In this document: piece after piece, positions 1-6,286 of the stretch
Layout: every line of letters starts with the position of its first letter
Position numbering within the stretch: the first letter of the stretch is position 1
From: Chloroflexota bacterium
Lineage (GTDB): Bacteria > Chloroflexota > UBA6077
NCBI GenBank assembly: GCA_021845945.1
Contig: JAJZRD010000147.1
Location: 1-9,242, forward strand
DNA: 9,242 nt
Direction: 5' to 3'
Translations under genes and position numbers: made by a program
The notes under the pieces: model-generated
The model's input: the letters and a program-made list of their open reading frames with translations, nothing else
Databases searched by the model: none
Told to the model about the DNA's origin: nothing

Positions 1-101
1 TCGGTGTTTTGCCCTTCCTGGCGGTGGACGCCGGCAAGGCGTTGGTGGCCAGCGCCGTTACCCTGTCGGGCCGGGGGCTGGTGGCCCACCTGAAGCAGTA
101 G
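1..101 (+). CDS. bioY: C-terminal fragment of a BioY-like biotin transporter (ECF S component)
   Basis: Only the last 32 codons are in the window; the gene begins upstream and ends at a TAG at 99-101. The visible peptide begins GVLPFLAVDAGKALVASAVT. It matches the last hydrophobic segment of BioY proteins as I recall it, where a G-x-x-P-F-x-x-x-D-x-x-K-A pattern precedes a run of Ala/Leu. BioY is the membrane-embedded, biotin-binding S component of energy-coupling factor transporters and can work with or without an EcfA/EcfT module. The fragment is short, so another small membrane protein is possible. The gene converges on the minus-strand hydrolase, with a palindromic element between the two. 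Confidence 0.55.
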   Translation, partial: GVLPFLAVDAGKALVASAVTLSGRGLVAHLKQ

Positions 102-116
102 GAAGCGCAAGATAAG

Positions 117-195
117 CGTAGGGCGGGGCCCTGTGCCCGCCCCCTACCATGTGCTTGGAGGACGGGGGCGGCAGGGCAGAGCGCCCTGCCCTACG
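117..195. repeat. Palindromic MITE-like element between convergent genes; possible two-way terminator
   Basis: The ends are 8-bp perfect terminal inverted repeats, CGTAGGGC (117-124) and GCCCTACG (188-195). Inside are two hairpins. The first, 118-147, pairs GTAGGG with CCCTAC around a further 4 bp and a 2-nt bulge. The second has a perfect 8-bp stem, GGCAGGGC (170-177) with GCCCTGCC (183-190), around a 5-nt loop. No target-site duplication is evident and there is no coding capacity. Neither hairpin is followed by a T run, so terminator function is only inferred from position. The element supplies the TAG stop of the hydrolase gene (191-193). The GTAGGG ends resemble short palindromes I associate with Chloroflexota genomes. 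Confidence 0.6.
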
Positions 196-1351
196 TTTCT
201 CCCAGCTCTGTTGGACTGGATAGCAGTTCTCCGGCGTCGATGGGTATGAACCGGCCACTTGAGGCCGGTGGCTCCTTTCCTCTCCCCACCCACAGGACCA
301 TCTCGGCCGGCCTGAAGAGGACGCTGACGGCCGTCCCCTCGTTGGCCACCCTGGCCAGGGGGTTCCCGGGTTTCCCTCCGCACTCCGTGTCGGCCAGGGA
401 GGCGAGGGCTTCCTCCACTCCCGCCCCGTGCCGATCGCACAGGGTTCGCAGCCTCTCCCATCGCCCCAGGGAGTGGGCCAGGAGATAGGGGCGCTGCCGG
501 CGGGCCAGCTCGGGGCTGAGGAAGTGGTTGGTGGCCACCAGCAGGCCATCCTGAGGTAGCACCTCTACCACGGCGTCGCGAGTGACCTCGAAGAGGGTAG
601 CGCTGTTCTCCCTTCCCGAGCTGGCCAGCAGGTTGTTGCCAATGGTCCGGCGGGCTCTCCGCAGGATCTGGCCGGTCTCTCGTAGAGAGGAGGCCTCCTC
701 CATGGCCAGCCGGTAAAGGATGCTGGTGGGGGTCCCGTGGGGGGTGGTGCCGCGAAGGTAGGAGGTGAGGTTGCCGATGGAGAGACCATGCTGGCTCATG
801 GCGGTGGTGGTGCCCACCAGTCCGGGCCAGCCGAGCGACAGGAAGGCGGCGCGTCCGCGGGGCCGGTACACGAAGAGGGTGGCCTCCCGAAGGAGCAGCC
901 TGGCCAGCGCGCCGCCGTCCTCCAGGGGCGTGCCTCGGAAGTGGTAGTCCAGGTTCCTGCCGTGGATCAGCCCGCCATCCCGGCAGCGGCTGCCGAAGAG
1001 GGCGAAACTGGAGCAGGCCAGGTGGGGGCTGCGGGGCGCCAACCGCCGCAGGATGTTCAGCACGTCGTCCAGGGTGTTGATCAGCAGCAGGTCGGCATAG
1101 GGGACGCCGCTGCCCCGGGCTATCCCCCTCATCTCCTCCCTGAGGTGCAGGGGGATGTGGCGGTTCATGGCCAGGGCGAAGGTTAGTGCCACCAGCCGGA
1201 GCGGGAAGCCTCGGAGGGGGCCGACCCACCGGAAGACGTGCCGGTCCATCTGGTCCACCAGGAATCGGATCTCCTTCCCCAGCAGCCGCCCGTGACTCAG
1301 CCCCAGGGTAGCGGGATCCCCCTCCAGGACGATGGTTCGAAGATCGGACAT
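191..1351 (-). CDS. C45-family Ntn hydrolase (acyl-CoA:6-aminopenicillanate acyltransferase-like)
   Basis: A 386-aa protein of the C45/AAT type, in which a precursor cuts itself so that an internal cysteine becomes the N-terminal nucleophile that hydrolyses or transfers an amide-bound acyl group. The likely nucleophile is Cys113 in LACSSFALFG. It is followed by the family signature DGGLIHGRNLDY (about 125-136, with Arg132, Asn133 and Asp135) and by ATNHFL (273-278), a conserved motif in the C-terminal half. No signal peptide is obvious, so it is probably cytoplasmic. The substrate cannot be read from sequence; relatives include penicillin acyltransferases, N-acyl amide hydrolases and many uncharacterised proteins. 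The ATG at 1349-1351 is chosen although the ribosome site is weak (GAGAG about 12 nt upstream). The gene is monocistronic and divergent from the glycosyltransferase operon; its stop lies inside the 117-195 palindrome. Confidence 0.82.
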   Translation of the reverse strand: MSDLRTIVLEGDPATLGLSHGRLLGKEIRFLVDQMDRHVFRWVGPLRGFPLRLVALTFALAMNRHIPLHLREEMRGIARGSGVPYADLLLINTLDDVLNILRRLAPRSPHLACSSFALFGSRCRDGGLIHGRNLDYHFRGTPLEDGGALARLLLREATLFVYRPRGRAAFLSLGWPGLVGTTTAMSQHGLSIGNLTSYLRGTTPHGTPTSILYRLAMEEASSLRETGQILRRARRTIGNNLLASSGRENSATLFEVTRDAVVEVLPQDGLLVATNHFLSPELARRQRPYLLAHSLGRWERLRTLCDRHGAGVEEALASLADTECGGKPGNPLARVANEGTAVSVLFRPAEMVLWVGRGKEPPASSGRFIPIDAGELLSSPTELGET

Positions 1352-1353
1352 CT

Positions 1354-1395
1354 GGCTATCAGCTCTCAGCGATCAGCAACCAGCCGCCAGTCGTC
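1354..1395. repeat. Degenerate tandem repeat with 7-nt period
   Basis: Six consecutive 7-nt units can be read: GGCTATC, AGCTCTC, AGCGATC, AGCAACC, AGCCGCC, AGTCGTC. The consensus is roughly AGCNNYC, decaying toward the distal end. The array starts three bases upstream of the hydrolase start codon, so it would lie in that gene's 5' leader. Similar heptamer-phased ATCAGCT/CTCAGCG-type runs occur in intergenic regions of various bacterial genomes; the function is unknown. It is too short and too degenerate to be a CRISPR. Confidence 0.6.
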
Positions 1396-1420
1396 GATTG
1401 CCCCCGATCTCGGGCGAAGC

Positions 1421-1450
1421 AGTATATGCAGGTACCGGCCCAAAGCTCAA
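1421..1450 (-). promoter_or_regulatory. Sigma70-like promoter for the C45 hydrolase gene
   Basis: Read on the minus strand there is TTGAGC (1450-1445) as a -35 box, an 18-nt spacer, and TATACT (1426-1421) as a -10 box, which match the consensus at 4/6 and 5/6. Transcription would start near 1414, giving a leader of roughly 60 nt that contains the heptamer repeat. This is the best promoter-like match found in the region, in a sequence otherwise poor in A+T. It is not experimentally supported. Confidence 0.45.
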
Positions 1451-1467
1451 CGCCGTTGTACCAGACC

Positions 1468-1485
1468 GTAGGAGCCGGCTCCTAC
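1468..1485. repeat. Perfect 18-nt palindrome in the divergent intergenic region
   Basis: GTAGGAGCCGGCTCCTAC is its own reverse complement. It sits between the divergent hydrolase and glycosyltransferase genes, about 110 bp before the chosen start of the latter. It could be an operator for a dimeric regulator, a short repeat of the REP/GTAGG palindrome type, or a cruciform. The outer GTAGG/CCTAC bases are shared with the elements at 117-195 and 7784-7817, which favours membership in a dispersed palindrome family. Confidence 0.55.
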
Positions 1486-1545
1486 AGGTGTAGCTGCTCC
1501 CTATGGTTGTTTTGGGCACTCATGAGGGCATGGCGCTGATAGTGC

Positions 1546-1575
1546 TTGCGGGCGCGAATAAGCAGCCGCTAAGAT
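1546..1575 (+). promoter_or_regulatory. Weak candidate promoter of the glycosyltransferase operon
   Basis: TTGCGG (1546-1551) and TAAGAT (1570-1575) are 18 nt apart. The start of transcription would fall near 1582, right at the ribosome binding site, leaving almost no leader. An alternative further upstream is TTGCCC (1398-1403) with TATATG (1423-1428), 19 nt apart. Neither is strong, and I cannot choose between them from sequence. Confidence 0.25.
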
Positions 1576-1582
1576 ATCATCC

Positions 1583-1588
1583 AGGAGG
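1583..1588 (+). promoter_or_regulatory. Shine-Dalgarno AGGAGG that selects a TTG start
   Basis: A perfect AGGAGG lies 7 nt before the TTG at 1596-1598, in the reading frame of the glycosyltransferase. The ATG codons further upstream in the same frame (1503 and 1530) have no comparable site. This argues that translation starts at the TTG. Confidence 0.75.
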
Positions 1589-1595
1589 CCCCGCC

Positions 1596-2861
1596 TTGCC
1601 CAAGCCCTCTGTTGCCATCCTGCACTATACCTGTCCCCCGGTGGTTGGCGGCGTCGAGCAGTTGATTGCCGTCCACGCCGGGCTGTTCGCGGAGCGTGGC
1701 TACCCCACCCGGGTCATTGCCGGGAGGGGTGAGCCCTTTCGCGACGGCGTGCCGGTGGAGCTGATCCCCTCGCTCTACTCCAAGGATCCGGAGCTGCTGG
1801 CCATCAACGAGGAGCTGGACCGGGGGGTGGTGAGCGACCGGTTCCACGAGGCAACGGGCCGGGTCGAGGCGGAGCTGAGGCGTGCTTTCGCCGGTGTGGA
1901 GCTCTGTGTGGTGCACAACGCCTTCACCCTGCACTTCAATCTGCCGCTGACGGTGGCGCTGCATCGCATCGCCCGTCGGGGTGATGGCCCCCGGTTCGTG
2001 GCCTGGTGCCACGACCTCTCCTGGAAGAACGAGCTGTACCTCCCGAAGATGAGGGAGGAGTCCCCCTGGCAGCTGCTGAAGCAGTCCCTGGATCGGCTCA
2101 GCTACGTGGTCGTGTCGGCTGCCCGGCAGCGGGAGCTGTCCGAGCTGCTGGGGCTGCCCCCGGAGCGACTGCGGGTGATCCCGGCGGGGGTGGACCCGGT
2201 GGCTCAGCTGAAGCTGGAGCCCGAGACGGCCGAACTGGTGCACGGGCTGAGGCTCCTCCAGGGGGAGCTGCTGATGCTGGCCCCGGTCCGGATCACCAGG
2301 CGAAAGAACCTGGAGATGAGCATCCAGATCGCCCACGCCCTGCTGGAACAGGGCGTCGACGCCAGGCTGGTGGTGACGGGTCCGCCCGGCCCCCACAACG
2401 TTCGGTCGGGCGACTACGTGGAGGAGCTGCGCCGTCTCCGGAGAGAGCTGGGCGTCGAGAAAGAGGTGATCCTGCTCTTCGAGCATCTGGAGCCCGAGCG
2501 GGGCGGGTACCCGGTGAACGACCGGATGATGTGGGACCTCTACTCCCTGAGCGATCTCCTGCTGTTTAGCAGCGCCCAGGAGGGCTTCGGGATACCGCTG
2601 CTGGAGGCGGGGCTCTTCAGGCTTCCGGTGTTCTGCTCCAACATCCCGCCTTTCCGGGAGATCGGTCTGGACGCCGTCTCCTACTTCGACCTGGACGAGG
2701 AGCCATCTGCCGTCGCGAAGCGGATGCGCGGATGGATGGAAGAGGACAGGGTCCACCGGCTGCGCCGGCGCATCCTTCGGCACTACTCCTGGGATTCCCT
2801 TTTCGACCGACAGATCGAGCCTTTGATTGGACCTCTGGAGCGCTTCGACCGGTCCCTCTGA
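1596..2861 (+). CDS. GT4 glycosyltransferase, candidate mannosylglucosylglycerate synthase
   Basis: From the TTG at 1596 the protein has 421 aa; an upstream ATG at 1503 would add 31 poorly family-like residues. It is a GT-B retaining glycosyltransferase of family GT4. The N-terminal domain begins VAILHYTCPPVVGGVEQLI (Gly-Gly acceptor loop near 18-19) and carries HN at 107-108 and AWCHDLSW at about 136-143. The C-terminal nucleotide-sugar domain has PVRITRRKN (about 230-238, with the basic residues expected to hold the donor phosphates) and the E-x7-E pair Glu329/Glu337 in EGFGIPLLE. No membrane segment is seen. The next two genes make glucosylglycerate, so the likeliest role is adding a sugar, perhaps mannose, to glucosylglycerate or its phosphate, as in the mannosylglucosylglycerate pathway of Petrotoga. 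The GT4 call is firm; donor and acceptor are inferred from context. Confidence 0.8.
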   Translation: MPKPSVAILHYTCPPVVGGVEQLIAVHAGLFAERGYPTRVIAGRGEPFRDGVPVELIPSLYSKDPELLAINEELDRGVVSDRFHEATGRVEAELRRAFAGVELCVVHNAFTLHFNLPLTVALHRIARRGDGPRFVAWCHDLSWKNELYLPKMREESPWQLLKQSLDRLSYVVVSAARQRELSELLGLPPERLRVIPAGVDPVAQLKLEPETAELVHGLRLLQGELLMLAPVRITRRKNLEMSIQIAHALLEQGVDARLVVTGPPGPHNVRSGDYVEELRRLRRELGVEKEVILLFEHLEPERGGYPVNDRMMWDLYSLSDLLLFSSAQEGFGIPLLEAGLFRLPVFCSNIPPFREIGLDAVSYFDLDEEPSAVAKRMRGWMEEDRVHRLRRRILRHYSWDSLFDRQIEPLIGPLERFDRSL

Positions 2862-2943
2862 GCGGCGGCAAGAAGGACGTCCGTGAGTCCTGGACCTTGG
2901 CCGGCGGCCGGGAGGACGGAAACCTCGTGGTTTGGGGGTGGTA

Positions 2944-4833
2944 ATGGTAGGAACGGCTGAGAGAGATTTCACCATCCTGGTGCCCCTGTCGGACACCAGG
3001 TCGGCGGGTGACCTGATCAAGATCGCCGGAACGCTGATGCCGGTGCAGGCGGACGAGCGACGGGGCCGGGTGGTGGCCCTGGGCGTGGTGGAGGTGCCGG
3101 AGGAGGTGGATTTCAGCCACGGCGCTCGCCCGGCCCAGGCCCATCGGCAGCGACTGGGGCGGATCTTCAAGATGGCCGGCAAGTCGCCCGACCTGGAGAT
3201 CGCCACCCTGGTGAGGGTGTCGCGACAGGTTTGGCAGGGGATCGCGGATGCCGCCAAGGAGGAGAAGTCCAACCTCTTGCTGATGGCCTGGAAGGGTTCC
3301 ACCACCACTCCCAACTCCATCTTCGGGACGACCATCGACGAGATCGCCAAGGATCCGCCTTGCGACATCGCCCTGGTGAAGCTCCACGCCCTGGGAAACC
3401 CGAAACGGATCCTCCTGCCGGTTCGCGGTGGTCCCCACGCGATCCTGGCCCTGCGGCTAGCGGTGGGGCTGGCCGAGCGATACGACGCCACGGTGACGGC
3501 CCTGCGGGTGATACCGCCCGGGCTCACCGTGGAGGACGTGGAGCGAGAGAAGGAGCATTTCAACCGCTTCCTGGCCGCGGTGCCCAGTAACCGGGTGGAG
3601 AAGGCCTTCAAGGTGTCGGAGTCGGTGGTCCAGGCCATCCTCTCCGAGACCTGCAACCATCAGGTGGTGGTGATGGGCGCCTCGGCAGCCCCCTCGCCCG
3701 CGGAGCCCTACCTCTTCGGGTCCATCGCCGAGCGGGTGGTGCGGGAGGCGGACCGCCAGGTGATCGTGGTCAAGACCAAGGAGCCGGTGGAGGGGTTGAG
3801 GCCCGACTTTGGGAAGCTGTTCCAGGAGGAGCAGGCCAGGGCGGCCATGCCGATCTCCACCCTGGTGGACAAGTGGTTCGCCGAGAACACCTTCGACAGC
3901 GAGGAGTGGTCGGATCTGGAGCTGCTGGTGCGATTGAAGAGGTCGGCCGGCGTGACCATCAGTCTGGGGCTGCCCGCGCTGAACGAGGAGCCGACTGTCG
4001 GTACCATCGTGGCATCGCTCAAGGCCGAGCTGATGGAGCGACATCCCCTCCTGGACGAGATAGTGCTCATCGACAGCGGATCGACCGACCGAACGGTGGA
4101 GATCGCCCGGAGCCACGGGATATCGGTCTACCAGCATCAGGAGATCCTGCCCCGCTACGGTTCCATTCCCGGCAAGGGTGAGGCCCTCTGGAAGAGCCTC
4201 TACGTCCTGAAGGGCGACATCATCGCCTGGATCGACACCGACATCCGGAACATCCACCCCCGCTTCGTCTACGGGCTGCTGGGGCCGCTGCTGCAGCACC
4301 CGCGGGTCAAGTACGTGAAGGGGTTCTACCGGCGCCCGATCCGGGTCGGGCACAAGACCATGGGGACCGGCGGTGGTAGGGTCACGGAGTTGACGGCCCG
4401 ACCCATGCTGAACCTCTTCTATCCCGAGCTGTCGGGCATAGTGCAGCCCCTGGCCGGCGAGTACGCCGGACGCCGGGAGGCGCTGGAGAGGATCCCCTTC
4501 TTCACCGGCTACGGGGTGGAGACCGGTCTGCTGATCGACTTCCTGGAGTCCTTCGGCCTCCACGCCATCGGCCAGGTGGATCTGAAGCGTCGGGTCCACC
4601 GCAACCAGACCCTGGTCTCCCTGAGCAAGATGGCCTTCACCCTGATCCAGGTGGTGCTGAAGCGGGTCGAGGACCAGCAGCGGCTGCGGCTGATGACCGA
4701 TCTCAACTGCAGCATGAAGCTGATCCAGCACACCAGGGACCAGTTCCACCTGGAGGTCAAGGAGCTGCGGGACGCCGAGAGGCCCCCCATGATCACCGTT
4801 CCCGAGTATCGCCACCAGCGGGGGCTGGCGTGA
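2944..4833 (+). CDS. gpgS: Tandem universal stress domains fused to glucosyl-3-phosphoglycerate synthase (GT81)
   Basis: From the ATG at 2944 the protein has 629 aa; TTG 2932 and GTG 2938 are alternatives, and GGGGGTGG just upstream serves the ATG best. Residues about 8-148 and 155-280 are two UspA-like domains. The first ends in DIALVK; the second contains VVVMGAS, LFGSIAERVV and QVIVVK, a degenerate nucleotide-binding pattern. After a linker, about 311-600 is a complete GT81 domain: PALNEE (344-349), DSGSTD (377-382), the metal-binding DTD (431-433), GGGRVTEL (476-483), GEYAGRR (505-511), GYGVE (522-526) and HRN (552-554), all as in mycobacterial GpgS. The enzyme would transfer glucose from a nucleotide sugar to 3-phosphoglycerate. 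Mycobacterial GpgS is a GT81 domain without USP domains, so the N-terminal half is the oddity. It lies 82 bp after the GT4 gene and overlaps the phosphatase gene by 4 bp. Confidence 0.88.
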   Translation: MVGTAERDFTILVPLSDTRSAGDLIKIAGTLMPVQADERRGRVVALGVVEVPEEVDFSHGARPAQAHRQRLGRIFKMAGKSPDLEIATLVRVSRQVWQGIADAAKEEKSNLLLMAWKGSTTTPNSIFGTTIDEIAKDPPCDIALVKLHALGNPKRILLPVRGGPHAILALRLAVGLAERYDATVTALRVIPPGLTVEDVEREKEHFNRFLAAVPSNRVEKAFKVSESVVQAILSETCNHQVVVMGASAAPSPAEPYLFGSIAERVVREADRQVIVVKTKEPVEGLRPDFGKLFQEEQARAAMPISTLVDKWFAENTFDSEEWSDLELLVRLKRSAGVTISLGLPALNEEPTVGTIVASLKAELMERHPLLDEIVLIDSGSTDRTVEIARSHGISVYQHQEILPRYGSIPGKGEALWKSLYVLKGDIIAWIDTDIRNIHPRFVYGLLGPLLQHPRVKYVKGFYRRPIRVGHKTMGTGGGRVTELTARPMLNLFYPELSGIVQPLAGEYAGRREALERIPFFTGYGVETGLLIDFLESFGLHAIGQVDLKRRVHRNQTLVSLSKMAFTLIQVVLKRVEDQQRLRLMTDLNCSMKLIQHTRDQFHLEVKELRDAERPPMITVPEYRHQRGLA

Positions 4834-5480
4834 GAGGGGAGGAGGGGCAGGGGGAGAGGTTGGAGCTCATCCTGGTGCGGCACGGCCAGACAGACTGGAA
4901 CCTGGAAGGGCGGTACCAGGGCGGGACGGACGTCCCTCTGAACGCCACCGGCCGGGAGCAGGCCGAGGGGCTGGCCGCCGAGCTTTCCAGCAGGAGGATC
5001 GACGCCCTCTACTCCAGCCCCCTCGGTCGCGCCCTGGAAACCGCCCGGGCCATAGCCCGCGGGCGCGGCCTGGAGCCCCGCACGGATCCCCGTCTGAAGG
5101 AGATCGACCTGGGGGAGTGGGAGGGGATGCTGGCCCGCCGCATCGCCGAGCTCTACCCCGAGCTGCACCGGCAATGGGTTGAGGATCCACGACCGGTGCG
5201 GCCGCCGGGGGGCGAATCGATTCGGGAGGTTCACGACCGGGCCATCGCGGCCGTGGAGGAGATGGTGCGCCGGCATCCCGGCGGTAGCCTCTGCCTGGTC
5301 ACCCACAAGGTGGCGATGGTGGTGATTCGCACCCACTACCTGGGGCTGGATCTTCCCGGGGAGATGGGTAGGATGCCCCCCAATGGGGGTTGGGAGCGGC
5401 TGGAGGTGGTGGTGCGATCTCGTGAGGCTCCCTGCTGCTCCGCCGTCCTCGGCGACAGGGCGATCCTCTCCCCCTATTGA
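4830..5480 (+). CDS. gpgP: Histidine phosphatase, likely glucosyl-3-phosphoglycerate phosphatase
   Basis: A 216-aa member of the phosphoglycerate mutase-like histidine phosphatase superfamily. The phosphohistidine motif VRHGQTDWN has Arg17, His18 and Gly19; Arg67 in SSPLGRALETA, Glu91 in LKEIDLGEWEG and the second histidine, His159 in LVTHKVAM, complete the expected active site. The GTG start overlaps the gpgS stop in a GTGA, a sign of translational coupling. A TTG at 4860 preceded by a purine-rich GGAGGGG/GGGGAGAGG run would give a 206-aa protein starting directly before ELILVRHG and is nearly as plausible. With a GpgS gene immediately upstream, the natural substrate is glucosyl-3-phosphoglycerate, giving glucosylglycerate. 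The family is broad, so a general phosphatase or another sugar phosphate cannot be excluded from sequence alone. Confidence 0.82.
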   Translation: MRGEEGQGERLELILVRHGQTDWNLEGRYQGGTDVPLNATGREQAEGLAAELSSRRIDALYSSPLGRALETARAIARGRGLEPRTDPRLKEIDLGEWEGMLARRIAELYPELHRQWVEDPRPVRPPGGESIREVHDRAIAAVEEMVRRHPGGSLCLVTHKVAMVVIRTHYLGLDLPGEMGRMPPNGGWERLEVVVRSREAPCCSAVLGDRAILSPY

Positions 5481-5508
5481 ACTCCCCGTTGCTCATTCTC
5501 CCCATCGG

Positions 5509-5943
5509 CTACTCTTTCCTGGTCCGCACCACGAGCACCGAGCAGGGGGCTGCCCTCAACACCTTCTCCGCCACGCTCCCGTAGGCCCAGAGGCGGGCGC
5601 CCGTCCGGCCGTGGGTGGACATGACGATGAGGTCGGCCCTGGTGGCGGCGGCGTACCCCACGATCTCCTCGGCCACGTTGCCGCCTCGCACCTGGTGGCT
5701 GACCCTGATCCCCCTGTCGTTCAGCCGCTGTTGCCATTCTCGAAGGTAGCCCTCGGCCTCTTCCCGATCGCCCTCCTCCTGCACCACGTGGCCGTGCCCG
5801 CCCGGGGCCTGCAGGAAGCGAAGCAGGGTGACCCGGATCAACTCCAATTCTGCCCTCGTGGCCGAGGCCAGCAGCTCCGCGTGGGGGATCGCCGTTTCGG
5901 CCAGCTCAGAACCGTCCAGGGGAACCAGGATTCGTCGGTACAT
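5509..5943 (-). CDS. Single-domain universal stress protein (UspA family)
   Basis: A 144-aa protein starting MYRRILVPLDGSELAE. The ATG at 5941-5943 is fixed by AAGGAGGG (5955-5948) 4 nt upstream; the open frame runs further upstream but that stretch is not protein-like for this family. The nucleotide-binding loop appears as DLIVMSTHGRTGARLWAYGSVAEKV (residues 104-128), where G112, nine residues, then G122-S123 agree with ATP-binding USPs. USPs are small cytoplasmic dimers induced by starvation or stress. The gene converges on the gpgP-like gene with a 28-bp gap and no hairpin, so the two transcripts may overlap at their ends. Being beside a GpgS that itself carries two USP domains suggests a shared stress role, but the opposite strand means it is not in the same operon. 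Confidence 0.88.
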   Translation of the reverse strand: MYRRILVPLDGSELAETAIPHAELLASATRAELELIRVTLLRFLQAPGGHGHVVQEEGDREEAEGYLREWQQRLNDRGIRVSHQVRGGNVAEEIVGYAAATRADLIVMSTHGRTGARLWAYGSVAEKVLRAAPCSVLVVRTRKE

Positions 5944-6105
5944 CTCACCCTCCTTGTGGCTGGCTGGGCGTGTGGTCCGGTGGTCTCGCCCCCGGCGTTT
6001 TCCGAAGAGAGCGCCGGCTGAAGGCTCGACTCCGTGCGTTGGTCCGTGGAGATGAGACAGTGTGGCATCGCCGTGAGGAGAGGTCAATGGGGAGGGAGAA
6101 TCAGC

Positions 6106-6136
6106 CAGGCCGGCCCGCGGAGGCGATGCCGGCCTG
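6106..6136. repeat. 9-bp perfect inverted repeat in the USP gene upstream region
   Basis: CAGGCCGGC and GCCGGCCTG flank 13 nt. On the plus strand it is followed by the T-rich TGCTTCTTT, terminator-like for that strand, yet no plus-strand gene lies upstream that needs ending here. On the minus strand it would lie upstream of, or in, the 5' leader of the USP gene. The function is unknown; it could be a regulator site or an RNA structure. Confidence 0.45.
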
Positions 6137-6231
6137 TGCTTCTTTAGTTGTCGTTGGTGCTGTGAGAATCGAGCCGCTTCGGGTGGCGAACCTACTTCGC
6201 CGTGCACCACCTTTCCGCCCGCCTTAGGGCC

Positions 6232-6257
6232 GTGGGGATCCGGCGACTGATCCCCAC
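6232..6257 (-). terminator. Hairpin after the surface-protein gene, possible terminator
   Basis: GTGGGGATC (6232-6240) and GATCCCCAC (6249-6257) form a perfect 9-bp stem with an 8-nt loop, starting about 30 bp beyond the stop of the minus-strand surface-protein gene. No T run follows on that strand, so it is not a classical intrinsic terminator. Its position and stability still make transcript ending or 3' end protection the most likely role. Confidence 0.45.
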
Positions 6258-6286
6258 CTGGGCGACTTCACGGTCGCTCGTCCGAT

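Larger units (their letters stand above)
5944..6286. other. Gene-free intergenic stretch with several inverted repeats
   Basis: No convincing gene is seen on either strand. It should hold the promoter and leader of the minus-strand USP gene and the end of the surface-protein transcript. Three inverted repeats stand out: CCGGCG (5992-5997) with CGCCGG (6012-6017), CAGGCCGGC (6106-6114) with GCCGGCCTG (6128-6136), and the hairpin at 6232-6257. On the minus strand TTGACC near 6090 resembles a -35 box, but no good -10 follows at the right distance. I recognise no known riboswitch class. Confidence 0.5.

Noticed and set aside
117..195. Insertion sequence or transposon end
   Set aside because: It has terminal inverted repeats but is only 79 bp, with no transposase and no visible target duplication, so it is called only as a palindromic repeat.
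1569..3656. Open frame of 695 codons on the minus strand
   Set aside because: It lies opposite the GT4 and GpgS genes, both with clear family motifs. Its translation is Arg/Ser/Pro-rich in one part and His/Gln/Leu-rich in another with no family pattern, as expected from the antisense of GC-rich genes.
3457..4815. Open frame of 452 codons on the minus strand opposite GpgS
   Set aside because: The translation is a Gly/Leu/His/Gln-rich mirror of the GT81 codons, with no domain and no ribosome site.
5944..6210. N-terminal extension of the USP gene by about 89 residues
   Set aside because: The internal ATG has AAGGAGGG at the right distance and begins with the family's MYRRILVPLDGS; the upstream part is Pro/His/Ser-rich with no USP similarity.
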